Below are positions 43,609-51,080 of a stretch of DNA of 53,641 nt, piece after piece. The notes under the pieces were generated by a model. That model saw only the letters and a list, made by a program, of their open reading frames with translations, had not been told where the DNA came from and did no database searches. The stretch comes from an uncultured Prevotellaceae bacterium. GTDB taxonomy: Bacteria > Bacteroidota > Bacteroidia > Bacteroidales > Bacteroidaceae. The stretch is from assembly GCA_902764705.1 (NCBI GenBank), contig CACWWZ010000016.1:1-53641 (forward strand), in the 5' to 3' direction. Made by a program: the position numbers and the translations under genes. The first letter of the stretch is position 1. Each line of letters begins with the position of its first letter.

Positions 43609-44750
43609 AGCGGCCACAGGCACTGGTCGAAGAGCAGATAATCGTTAAGCAACTGGCAACGAGCCCGGGGCTTTTTTATTCGTGAATCACGAACGCCTAT
43701 CACCGTAAAATCGTATTGCGACTGGTTGCCCTGATAGTCGCGAAGAATATACGTCAGGTGGTATGGACGCTCCTCGTTGAAATTCACGATACCCCGGCTA
43801 AAGTCCGTGTGGATAACGGGCAGACGCATGCCTGGTTCACGATACGATTTCATATACCAGATACGCGTATGGCGCCAATGGTCATAGTCGCCCCACTGGT
43901 TCACCTCCGGTTGACAACTCACTGGAATGCCCGTCACGACTGAATGAAACACCTCGCGTCCGTCAACCAGCAATTGCGTATAGCGCACGCCATAGTGGTT
44001 GTAGGTCGCTTCCGAATAGTCGTCAGCCCATAGTGCAAAGCCTACCCTGCCCCATGCGGTAAATTCTCTTTTAACTTTAAACTTTGAACTTTGAACTTTA
44101 ATATCGGGCTGTCCGAAACCAAATGTCTGCTTCGAATAGCCGCCATTAAACAGCCCTTCGTTTCCTTGTGGAACGGCCATAAAGGAATGCGCCTGGGGAG
44201 CTACCGTATCGGGAATGAAACGTGCCAGTTTCTCCATCGGATCCACCATCACCCACGACTCAGTATCGTGCAATTCCAAGTGCAGATGTGGGCCCGTAGA
44301 ATGCCCCGTATTACCACTAATGGCAATCAGTTCTCCTGCCTTGACGGGAAACCGGTCCTTGGGAAATACCAGAGACAACGTATCACGGCCTGTTCGCTGA
44401 AGCAGTGCTTCATATTTTTCAGCAAAACGCTTCAAATGACAATATACGCTGGTCATTCCGTCGGGATGACTGACATAGATGGCATTGCCAAAACCGTACA
44501 TGTTGACTGTCAGGCGACTCACATAGCCACCGGCAATAGAAAAGATCTGCTTGCCCTCGACATTACCCGTCTTGACGTCGATTCCGCCATGAAAATGAAA
44601 AGGACGAGGCTCACCGAAATTGCCCGCTAACACAATGTCATAATCAACGGGTGAAACATATTCTATATCAGAATTGCCGACAGGCTCGTCATCATGACTA
44701 CAGCCTGTCAGCAATAGAAAAAAACATGTAAGAAACGTGAGTCTTAGCAT
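43587..44750 (-). CDS. M23 family peptidase lipoprotein
   Basis: The 387-aa product starts with a lipoprotein signal, LLLTGC (Cys17). Residues 45-165 contain the M23/LytM metal motifs: FHFHGGIDV (H54, D58) and GPHLHLEL (H155, H157), separated by GHSTG. The domain should cut peptidoglycan cross-bridges, or bind them. Beyond about 170 the C-terminal half is a beta-rich domain of unknown role. Residues about 217-229 (DIKVQSSKFKVKREF) are encoded by a TTCAAAGTTCAAAG-type repeat inserted in frame. It lies directly after nadC (7-bp overlap) and overlaps the convergent phosphatase-like gene by 22 bp. Confidence 0.87.
   Translation of the reverse strand: MLRLTFLTCFFLLLTGCSHDDEPVGNSDIEYVSPVDYDIVLAGNFGEPRPFHFHGGIDVKTGNVEGKQIFSIAGGYVSRLTVNMYGFGNAIYVSHPDGMTSVYCHLKRFAEKYEALLQRTGRDTLSLVFPKDRFPVKAGELIAISGNTGHSTGPHLHLELHDTESWVMVDPMEKLARFIPDTVAPQAHSFMAVPQGNEGLFNGGYSKQTFGFGQPDIKVQSSKFKVKREFTAWGRVGFALWADDYSEATYNHYGVRYTQLLVDGREVFHSVVTGIPVSCQPEVNQWGDYDHWRHTRIWYMKSYREPGMRLPVIHTDFSRGIVNFNEERPYHLTYILRDYQGNQSQYDFTVIGVRDSRIKKPRARCQLLNDYLLFDQCLWPLHTRKRI
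44068..44103 (-). repeat. In-frame TTCAAAG-type repeat inside the M23 lipoprotein gene
   Basis: Minus strand reads TTAAAGTTCAAAGTTCAAAG, translated as KVQSSKFKVKRE. It resembles the TTCAAAG units at the start of the MBL-fold gene. Confidence 0.8.
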
Positions 44751-45625
44751 GCCTTGAAACTCATATCCAATCCCTTCACCGAATGGGTCAACGCACCCAC
44801 GCTGATGAAGTCGACACCTTGTTTCGCATAGTCGCGAATGGTATCGAACGTAATACCGCCACTGGACTCCGTCTCGTAGCGTCCAGCAATGATTTCAACA
44901 GCTTTCTTCGTATCGGGAACACTGAAATTGTCGAGCATGATACGGTCCACGCCTCCGTGATCCAGTACCTGCTGTAACTCATCGAACGAGCGAACCTCTA
45001 TTTCAATCTTCAGCTTCAATCCCTTCTCTTCCAAATACTTATGGCAGCGGTCGATAGCATTGACGATTCCTCCGGCAAAGTCCACATGGTTGTCTTTCAG
45101 CAGAATCATATCGAAGAGACCTATGCGGTGGTTGCAGCCTCCGCCGATCTTCACAGCCTGCTTCTCCAGCATGCGCATACCGGGTGTCGTCTTGCGGGTG
45201 TCCAGCACACGGGTCTTAGTTCCCTTCAAGTGCTGCACGTACTTGTCAGTCATGGTGGCGATACCACTCATGCGCTGCATGATATTTAGCATCAGACGCT
45301 CCGTCTGCAACAGCGAGCGCACCTTGCCACTCACAATCATGGCAATGTCGCCCTTCTTCACACGTGTACCGTCCTGCATCAGCACCTCGACCTGCATCTC
45401 GGGGTCGAAACGGCGGAACACTTCCTTAGCAACCTCGACACCAGCCAGAATACCGTCTTCCTTGATCAGCAGATGGCTCTTGCCCATCGCATCCTCAGGA
45501 ATACAGCATAATGTGGTGTGATCGCCATCACCGATATCCTCGGCAAACGACAAGTCAATCAACCTGTCAACCAATTCCTTGACATCCATGTCATAGTTTG
45601 GCCTGTAGAAATCAATACTTAACAT
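44744..45625 (-). CDS. nadC: Nicotinate-nucleotide diphosphorylase (carboxylating), QPRTase
   Basis: The enzyme makes nicotinate mononucleotide from quinolinate and PRPP in NAD synthesis. The 293-aa protein has FAEDIGDGDHTTLCCIPED near residue 30, the catalytic LDTRKTTPGMRMLEKQAVKIGGGCNHR (about 140-170, with the conserved Arg and Lys of QPRTase), MILLKDNHVDF and EIEVRSFDE, and SGGITFDTI near the end. The ATG at 45625 (MLSIDFYRP) is used; the one at 45589 (MDVKELV) is also possible. It overlaps the M23 gene by 7 bp. Confidence 0.94.
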   Translation of the reverse strand: MLSIDFYRPNYDMDVKELVDRLIDLSFAEDIGDGDHTTLCCIPEDAMGKSHLLIKEDGILAGVEVAKEVFRRFDPEMQVEVLMQDGTRVKKGDIAMIVSGKVRSLLQTERLMLNIMQRMSGIATMTDKYVQHLKGTKTRVLDTRKTTPGMRMLEKQAVKIGGGCNHRIGLFDMILLKDNHVDFAGGIVNAIDRCHKYLEEKGLKLKIEIEVRSFDELQQVLDHGGVDRIMLDNFSVPDTKKAVEIIAGRYETESSGGITFDTIRDYAKQGVDFISVGALTHSVKGLDMSFKAC

Positions 45626-45654
45626 AAGCCTTTTTATCTCTTATCTTTTAATTT

Positions 45655-46149
45655 TTACTTAATCTTATACTGGTTCTTGAACAGATAGATGCCAAGGCCC
45701 ACACGCAAACCATAGCAAGTATAGTCGAACTTCTTGGTCGACATATCGAAATAGAATTCAGGTTCGATAGTCACAGTGCGTCCCAGGAAGAAAGCGTAGC
45801 CCAACTGCAAGCCAGGCAACAGATCGTCGTAGCCTTCAGCATGCTTATATTTCAGGCTGCCACCCAGATAAAGACCATTCTGTACCATATAGTAACGCGC
45901 TCCGGCACCCAGCACGAATTTGTCGCCACTCTTGTCCCAGTGATCCCAGCCAAGCATACCAAGAGCCATCAGATTATCCTGAAACATATAACCCAATTGG
46001 GCATTCAATCCCAGATGGAATTCCTTGGTCTGGTTGCTGACGTCAATACCCGACAAAGAGGCTCCGATATAGCCCTTACCTTGTTCAAACTGTGCGTTGG
46101 CAGCAACAGACATCACCAGCGCCACAACGAATAATGCAATTTTCTTCAT
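45655..46149 (-). CDS. Small outer-membrane beta-barrel protein
   Basis: The 164-aa protein has a signal peptide (MKKIALFVVALVMSVAANA, then QFEQGKGY). The mature part shows about eight alternating strands (e.g. LNAQLGYMFQDNLMALGML, KFVLGAGARYYMVQNGLYLGGSLKY) and ends YGLRVGLGIYLFKNQYKIK, matching a porin-like or OmpA/OprF-type 8-strand barrel. It lies between cstA and nadC in the operon. Gaps are 36 and 29 bp; the former is filled by a spacer repeat. Function is unknown. Confidence 0.8.
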   Translation of the reverse strand: MKKIALFVVALVMSVAANAQFEQGKGYIGASLSGIDVSNQTKEFHLGLNAQLGYMFQDNLMALGMLGWDHWDKSGDKFVLGAGARYYMVQNGLYLGGSLKYKHAEGYDDLLPGLQLGYAFFLGRTVTIEPEFYFDMSTKKFDYTCYGLRVGLGIYLFKNQYKIK

Positions 46150-46197
46150 ATTCTCTCTTAATTTTTAACTCTTAATTCTTAATTCTCAATTCTTAAT
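46150..46197 (-). repeat. Spacer repeat between cstA and the small barrel gene, overlapping the cstA 3' end
   Basis: On the minus strand GAATTAAGAATTGAGAATTAAG-like units fill the gap. They include the last codons of cstA (RIKN and stop), so the repeat seems to have supplied the protein's C-terminal residues. Confidence 0.8.
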
Positions 46198-47649
46198 TCG
46201 AAAGATCGTCTTTTTGTACCAAATGCCAAACCAGATGCACGCTACGACGAAGCAGACAATGCCAAAGATATAGCCGTTATCACCCAAGCCCAGCATCTGC
46301 TTCGACACGAAGACATACGTCGAGCACACGGTAGTCATAAACAATGCCGGAATCAACGCTAACCAGAAAGGCTTGTGCTCACGTACCAGATACACTGTCA
46401 GCGTCCACAGCGTAAATACCGACAGCGCCTGGTTCGACCATCCGAAGTACTGCCAGATGGTGTTGAAGCCGTCAGGATTCTGAATCTGCCATACAAGCAT
46501 GCCAATGCTGCAGAGGAACATAGGAATGCAAATCATGAGACGCTTCACGATGGGACGCTGGTCCAGTTTCAGCCAATCGGCCACAATCAGACGTCCTGAA
46601 CGGAATGCCGTGTCGCCACTGGTAATCGGTGCTGCCACCACACCCAGCATCGCCAGAATGGCACCAGCCACACCCAGCCAGTCGTTACACACCAGATTCA
46701 CCACAGCAGGCGCTGAAGTATAAAATCCTTTGTCGGCCCCTGCTATCAACTCGTAGCCAGGAGCAGGATCAGCATAGAAGAACCACGAAGCCACTGTAGC
46801 CCAAATAAGTGCTACCACACCCTCGGTAATCATGGCACCGTAGAAAATGGGGCGACCCATCTTCTCGCTTTTCACACAGCGGGCCATCAACGGACTCTGT
46901 GTAGCGTGGAAACCAGAGATGGCACCACAGGCTATCGTGATAAACAGTGCCGGGAAAATGGCGTCCGTCCACTTCTCGGGCTGAGCCTCAGCGCCCATAT
47001 TATACAGATGACTCCACAACTCCGGCAACTGGGGCCACTTCACGTAAAGCACCATCATCAGCGCTCCCGCCATAAACAGCAGCGAGAAGGCAAACAGCGG
47101 ATACACCTTACCGATAATCTTGTCGATGGGCAACATCGTGGCAATGATGTAGTAGACAAAGATAATGGCTACCCACATTATCGTCTCACCGCCAATAGAA
47201 TGCAGAATCTCTGCCGGGCTGTACACAAACACCGTTCCTACCATGATCAGTAGCAACACCGTAAACACCAGCATCACATTCTTCGTGGTCTTGCCCAGAT
47301 ACTTACCAATCAGTTCCGGCAGTCCTACACCCTCGTTACGCATCGACAGCATACCGCTCAGGTAGTCGTGCGTGGCACCGGCAAAGATGCATCCCAGCAC
47401 AATCCACAGATAAGCTACCGGACCGAACTTGGCACCCATAATGGCACCGAATATGGGTCCCGTTCCCGCGATGTTCAGGAACTGAATCATAAACACCTTC
47501 CAGTTCGGAAGCACGATGTAGTCAAGTCCGTCGGCCTTTGCTACGGCAGGCGTAATACGGTCATCAGGAGCCATCACCTTCTCCACGAAGCGGCCATACA
47601 GCAGATAACCCAATACGAGAGCCACCAGGCTCAAAGTAAATGAAATCAT
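46186..47649 (-). CDS. cstA: CstA-like carbon starvation/peptide transport protein
   Basis: CstA proteins are inner-membrane carriers linked to pyruvate or peptide uptake at low carbon. The 487-aa product is shorter than E. coli CstA (about 700 aa), as is usual for Bacteroidales. It has about 12-14 membrane segments and the family motifs YIVLPNWKVFMIQFLNIAGTGPIFGAIMGAKFGPVAYLWI (shown in part), GCIFAGATHDYLSGMLSMRNEG and SGDTAFRSGRLIVADWL. Its C-terminus is encoded by the spacer repeat at 46186-46197. It lies 20 bp behind the DUF4923 gene in an operon. Confidence 0.92.
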   Translation of the reverse strand: MISFTLSLVALVLGYLLYGRFVEKVMAPDDRITPAVAKADGLDYIVLPNWKVFMIQFLNIAGTGPIFGAIMGAKFGPVAYLWIVLGCIFAGATHDYLSGMLSMRNEGVGLPELIGKYLGKTTKNVMLVFTVLLLIMVGTVFVYSPAEILHSIGGETIMWVAIIFVYYIIATMLPIDKIIGKVYPLFAFSLLFMAGALMMVLYVKWPQLPELWSHLYNMGAEAQPEKWTDAIFPALFITIACGAISGFHATQSPLMARCVKSEKMGRPIFYGAMITEGVVALIWATVASWFFYADPAPGYELIAGADKGFYTSAPAVVNLVCNDWLGVAGAILAMLGVVAAPITSGDTAFRSGRLIVADWLKLDQRPIVKRLMICIPMFLCSIGMLVWQIQNPDGFNTIWQYFGWSNQALSVFTLWTLTVYLVREHKPFWLALIPALFMTTVCSTYVFVSKQMLGLGDNGYIFGIVCFVVACIWFGIWYKKTIFRIKN

Positions 47650-47669
47650 GTTTTTATCTTGTTTGTTTT

Positions 47670-48314
47670 TTAATGTTTACCTTTCTGTTCTTGTTTTCTG
47701 CGAGCCAGCAGGAAGCCAATCTTCAGGCCCTTGATGTTCTTCGCCAGCTTCAATAAGGTGTTGTTGGTCTTCGTGTCCGAGAAACCGCCCAGCTTCTGGA
47801 GCTCCCCGAGGGTCTTCGACAAATCGGCAACCAGCATCAGCGTGTCGTTTTCCAGATGCGACGTCATGGCCGACACCTGCACGTTCTTCACAGCCAGAAG
47901 CACATGCTCCCCGGCAGTCATCCAGTTACCGGAAATCGTCTTTCCTGCCAGCGAACGGCTGTAGGTGCCGTTGCTGTGAAACGTGTAATACGTGTTTTCG
48001 GGTGTTACGTTGGCGCGCTCGTAATAGTCGTCAATCATCTTTTCCACCTTTCCGGCAACGGCATTGCCTGCCATCTTGCGCAGCATCCTGTTCGACGTCG
48101 AAAGCACGGCGGGCTCCACATACACCCATGTGTCAACGAGTTGTTCAGCCTCTGCCGACTTGGCAGCGAAGGCCCCCTTTACCGTCGACGCCATCGTCTT
48201 CAGATTACCCGACTTCGTGGCAGCCTTGACACTGTCTCTCACCTCTTTCACCGTTTGTGCATGGCCTGTCGTCAGCAAGAAAGCGGCAAATATTACCAAC
48301 ACAATCCTCTTCAT
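47670..48314 (-). CDS. DUF4923 (lipocalin-like) exported protein
   Basis: This 214-aa protein has a signal peptide ending TTGHAQ. Its DUF4923 domain includes LVDTWVYVEPAVLSTSNRMLRKMAGNAVAGKVEKMIDDYYE (in part) and TFHSNGTYSRSLAGKTISGNW, followed by lipocalin-like strands and a basic tail (LLARRKQEQKGKH). Its function is unknown; lipocalin folds bind small hydrophobic molecules or lipids. It is the first gene of the DUF4923-cstA-barrel-nadC-M23 operon. Confidence 0.85.
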   Translation of the reverse strand: MKRIVLVIFAAFLLTTGHAQTVKEVRDSVKAATKSGNLKTMASTVKGAFAAKSAEAEQLVDTWVYVEPAVLSTSNRMLRKMAGNAVAGKVEKMIDDYYERANVTPENTYYTFHSNGTYSRSLAGKTISGNWMTAGEHVLLAVKNVQVSAMTSHLENDTLMLVADLSKTLGELQKLGGFSDTKTNNTLLKLAKNIKGLKIGFLLARRKQEQKGKH

Positions 48315-48331
48315 ACGCTCTAATTTTCATG

Positions 48332-48339
48332 CAAAGGTA
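48332..48339 (-). promoter_or_regulatory. -7 box for the DUF4923-cstA-nadC-M23 operon
   Basis: Minus strand TACCTTTG, 18 bp before the ATG at 48314. The nearest TTTG (48363-48366) is 23 bp upstream, a little far. Confidence 0.6.
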
Positions 48340-48436
48340 CATCTTTTTTATTAGATTGTATGCAAAAAAAGGAAAATATTACGCCACAGGCACGAACTTT
48401 TCACAAAAAATGCTGACTACCGCAGTAGACAGCATC

Positions 48437-48475
48437 CTCCTTCTCTTAATTCTTAATTCTAAATTCTTAATTTAA
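48437..48475 (-). repeat. Spacer repeat at the 3' end of the pectate lyase gene
   Basis: Minus strand: AAATTAAGAATTTAGAATTAAGAATTAAG units after the lyase stop codon. Confidence 0.8.
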
Positions 48476-50710
48476 AAGAACCTTTTTGCCATTCACTATA
48501 TACAGTCCCTTCGTGGGCTGGGCCACGCACTTACCATTCAGATTATAGACAGCAGCGGTAGAAAAACCTTCACTCTTCTTTCTCAATTCTTCATTCTTCA
48601 TTCTTAATTCTTCATTTATAGAGGACGTTCCTCCATTCGCAGGCGTGAGCTTGATAATCATCACGATACTTTCGCCACTACCCTTTGTGATGACATACTC
48701 CGTGCCGGCCGTAATGGCGATGGGCTCCATCTCGTAGTAGGCTCCTTCCGTATTCGTCGTACCGCTGACGGTGGTCTTCTCTCCGTTAATCTTCACGTCG
48801 CGACCATCCTTGGCAGTAGCCAGCACCAGCACCATGCTATAGTCTTTCGTCGGGGTGAATGTGATGCTGCCGCTGCTGTTCAGCTTGACACCTTTTTTAT
48901 AATAGGTGCCTCCGTAGGTGATTTTTCCGTCACCATAGCTGCCGCCAACGGTGAATATGCTGTGCGAAGGTGCACCGTCGAAGGTAGCCAAAATGACGCC
49001 TTCCGTATCACCGCCGCCGTTGTCGCCACCACCATTGTCACCACCACCATTATCACCACCGCCGTTATCACCGCCGCCACTGGCATTCTCGTCGCCGAAG
49101 ATGCCCACCAGCGCCGACTTGTAGTTGTCGAGCAGACCACCCAGCGTGGCGTCGTAGGCAGAGTCGCTGGTGTCGTTGCCCACATTGTCGGGGAAGCTGT
49201 AGCTGAAGTCGCCGTGATTCATGCGTCCTGCACCGTAGTATCCCGTCACGAGGGCAGGAACATCAGCGGCAGCAACAGCCGTATAGGCATACATCACCGA
49301 GGCGTTGGTGTCGAAATTGTCGTACTTCGTACCCCCCACCCTCGTCACTTCCGTCTCAGGCACCTGCTCGTCGCGGCTCTCCGTCTCGTAGGCGTCGTAG
49401 CCCGTGGAAGCGGGATTCTTCTGTGTGTAATACTTGAAGTTGCTGATGCTCTTGTCGAAATAGTTGCCGTAGGCCTTGATCATACCGCCGTCCTCGCCCG
49501 AGAATGTTCCACTGCCCTGTGCATCAGTACCCTGCTGCGACGAGAGAATAGGCTTCTTAGTCTTCTTGAAGTAGTTGTTCTCGACGAATACGCTGGAACC
49601 CGAGGTGGCTCCCACGCCGTACTTCGCCACATTGTCGAAGTAGTTGTTCCACACGTGCACGCTCATGGTGCGCACACGCGGATGGCGCGAGTCACTATGG
49701 TCGAACCAGTTGTGGTCGTATGAAACGTAGTTCGGTCCGCTCTCCGACTTCATGCCAAACATGTTCGTCTTGCCCGTATCCCAGTAGCGATTGTACGACA
49801 CGGTGACCAGCTTCGAGTCGCTCTTCACGTCGACGGCACCGTCGCCCTTGGCGTGGTCGCCGCCACCATTGGGACCGTAGAACACATCGTTGTGGTGAAC
49901 CCATATGTTCGAGTTGTCGGTGTCGAGCGATATGCCGTCGTCCATACAGCGCATGATACCGATGTTACGGAACTCAACGCCTTTGCTGTTACGTACCAGG
50001 AAACCGAACCCTTTGATGGTAGCATCGTCGCCGATACCCTCAAAGGTCATGTTCAACTCAGAGTCAGCCTTGCGACCTTTCACCTGTAAGCCCTCCTCCG
50101 AGCTGCCAATGGCATCAAGATCCTCCTTTGTAACGAGACCAATAAAGCGAAATGCGATAGGCGTCTTGTCCTGTCCTTTCTCATAACCGGCAATAATAGC
50201 CTGCAAACCCACGCAGGGATTGCTTCCAGCACCAGTCACCGTCGTAGAGATGGTCTTCGCCGTGTTTTTGGTGACATAAAACACCTTTGCACCCTGCTTC
50301 AGCGTGCCGTCGCTGTTATAGGCACCTGGGGCATAGCCGTCCTTGAAGGCAAAGCCCTCGCGGCTGTAGTTCACGACTTCCAGATTGGCTGCGCTGCCGG
50401 CTTGAGCAGTCATCTCTGCACCCTCAGCATCGACGGGCACAATCTTCATCTCATAAGTGCCAGCCTGCAGACCCACCATATCGGCACGTCCGTAACTGCC
50501 GTAGTTGCGCACCAGTTGGTCGTCCATCTTGGTGAAGTCGCCAAACTGTCCGCCCTTAATATACGCATGGTAGCTCTTGGCACCTTCTACCAGTCCAAAC
50601 TTCACGTAGGCCGACTCCAGCCAGCCCTGAGCCTCCACAATCTGAATTCCGTCTGCACTGGCCAGCAATGTCAGACAGGAAAACAAGCTTAGTAATACTA
50701 ATTTCTTCAT
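48467..50710 (-). CDS. Secreted PL1-type pectate lyase with Gly/Asp linker and sorting-type C-terminus
   Basis: The enzyme cleaves pectate by beta-elimination. The 747-aa protein has a signal peptide (cut near LASA), an N-terminal fibronectin-like part (about 20-115) and a PL1 beta-helix. Key motifs are DDGISLDTDNSNIWVHHNDV (about 257-276), DGAVDVKSDSKLVTVSYN (290-307), VSYDHNWFDH (329-338) and RHPRVR (342-347), with the catalytic Arg in the last. A GGGDN linker (about 545-575), a CBM-like beta domain and a C-terminal tail NLNGKCVAQPTKGLYIVNGKK follow. The tail resembles Bacteroidetes sorting signals. Residues 698-714 (EELRMKNEELRKKSE) come from a spacer repeat. Transcription is monocistronic. 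Confidence 0.93.
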   Translation of the reverse strand: MKKLVLLSLFSCLTLLASADGIQIVEAQGWLESAYVKFGLVEGAKSYHAYIKGGQFGDFTKMDDQLVRNYGSYGRADMVGLQAGTYEMKIVPVDAEGAEMTAQAGSAANLEVVNYSREGFAFKDGYAPGAYNSDGTLKQGAKVFYVTKNTAKTISTTVTGAGSNPCVGLQAIIAGYEKGQDKTPIAFRFIGLVTKEDLDAIGSSEEGLQVKGRKADSELNMTFEGIGDDATIKGFGFLVRNSKGVEFRNIGIMRCMDDGISLDTDNSNIWVHHNDVFYGPNGGGDHAKGDGAVDVKSDSKLVTVSYNRYWDTGKTNMFGMKSESGPNYVSYDHNWFDHSDSRHPRVRTMSVHVWNNYFDNVAKYGVGATSGSSVFVENNYFKKTKKPILSSQQGTDAQGSGTFSGEDGGMIKAYGNYFDKSISNFKYYTQKNPASTGYDAYETESRDEQVPETEVTRVGGTKYDNFDTNASVMYAYTAVAAADVPALVTGYYGAGRMNHGDFSYSFPDNVGNDTSDSAYDATLGGLLDNYKSALVGIFGDENASGGGDNGGGDNGGGDNGGGDNGGGDTEGVILATFDGAPSHSIFTVGGSYGDGKITYGGTYYKKGVKLNSSGSITFTPTKDYSMVLVLATAKDGRDVKINGEKTTVSGTTNTEGAYYEMEPIAITAGTEYVITKGSGESIVMIIKLTPANGGTSSINEELRMKNEELRKKSEGFSTAAVYNLNGKCVAQPTKGLYIVNGKKVLLN
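48571..48617 (-). repeat. In-frame spacer repeat inside the pectate lyase gene
   Basis: Minus strand AATGAAGAATTAAGAATGAAG units, translated as INEELRMKNEELRKKSEG, just before the C-terminal sorting-type tail. Confidence 0.85.
49007..49080 (-). repeat. 15-bp repeat encoding the GGGDN linker of the pectate lyase
   Basis: About five 15-bp units (GGTGGTGACAATGGC-like on the coding strand) encode GGGDN repeats. Copy number is likely to vary by slippage. Confidence 0.85.
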
Positions 50711-50741
50711 TTTCGTTTTTTTGTGATTTATTGTCTGCCTG

Positions 50742-50771
50742 CAAAGTTACAACTAAATGGCCGTAATCCAA
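50742..50771 (-). promoter_or_regulatory. Promoter of the pectate lyase gene
   Basis: Minus strand: TTG (50769-50771), 19 bp, TAACTTTG (50742-50749), about 32 bp before the ATG at 50710. Confidence 0.75.
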
Positions 50772-50789
50772 GCACAATTTATCATAAAT

Positions 50790-50814
50790 TAAACGTAAAC
50801 GTTTAAATAAGTGT
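50790..50814 (-). promoter_or_regulatory. Palindromic element upstream of the pectate lyase promoter
   Basis: Contains TAAACGTTTA (50796-50805), a perfect palindrome, inside the shared string AACGTAAACGTTT...ATAAGTGT. The same string occurs at 53370-53392 upstream of the 711-aa protein's promoter. The central CG and arms look like a LacI-type operator. Between this element and the 53-aa gene's terminator (50815-50838) there is only AT-rich sequence. Confidence 0.6.
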
Positions 50815-50838
50815 CCCCCTACCCCCTAAAAAGGAATC

Positions 50839-50876
50839 AAAAAAGTATTGCCAGCCCACAAAGGAACTGGCAATAC
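50839..50876 (-). terminator. Terminator of the 711-aa/53-aa gene operon
   Basis: GTATTGCCAG (50845-50854) pairs perfectly with CTGGCAATAC (50867-50876). On the minus strand it is followed by TTTTTTG. Confidence 0.88.
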
Positions 50877-50899
50877 CTATTTAGTTAAGTAGCTTGTTT

Positions 50900-51061
50900 T
50901 TAAAATCCAAATAAGTTTAAATCTTCGTCGAGCTCTGGTGACAGGATTGGGTCACTACTATCTAAGTCACCACCTAATGCTGGTGCAGAGCCGGCCAGCA
51001 GCTGCTGGTTTGCCTTGATATCAACGATCTCCATTTCCGGAGCAAAATATGTCTTCTTCAT
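50900..51061 (-). CDS. 53-aa peptide with LLAGS motif
   Basis: The gene has AGGAGGAC, a strong Shine-Dalgarno, 9 bp before its ATG, and an intrinsic terminator after it. The peptide has the form MKKTYFAPEMEIVDIKANQQ, then LLAGSAPALGGDLDSSDP and an acidic tail ending LFGF. Small proteins of this shape (KK-x-Y-x-x-P at the start, L-L-A-G-S near the middle) are common in Bacteroidales genomes and usually poorly annotated; the LAGS could be a cleavage site. Function is unknown. It is 19 bp downstream of the 711-aa secreted protein gene. Confidence 0.8.
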   Translation of the reverse strand: MKKTYFAPEMEIVDIKANQQLLAGSAPALGGDLDSSDPILSPELDEDLNLFGF

Positions 51062-51080
51062 AATCTATGTCCTCCTAATA

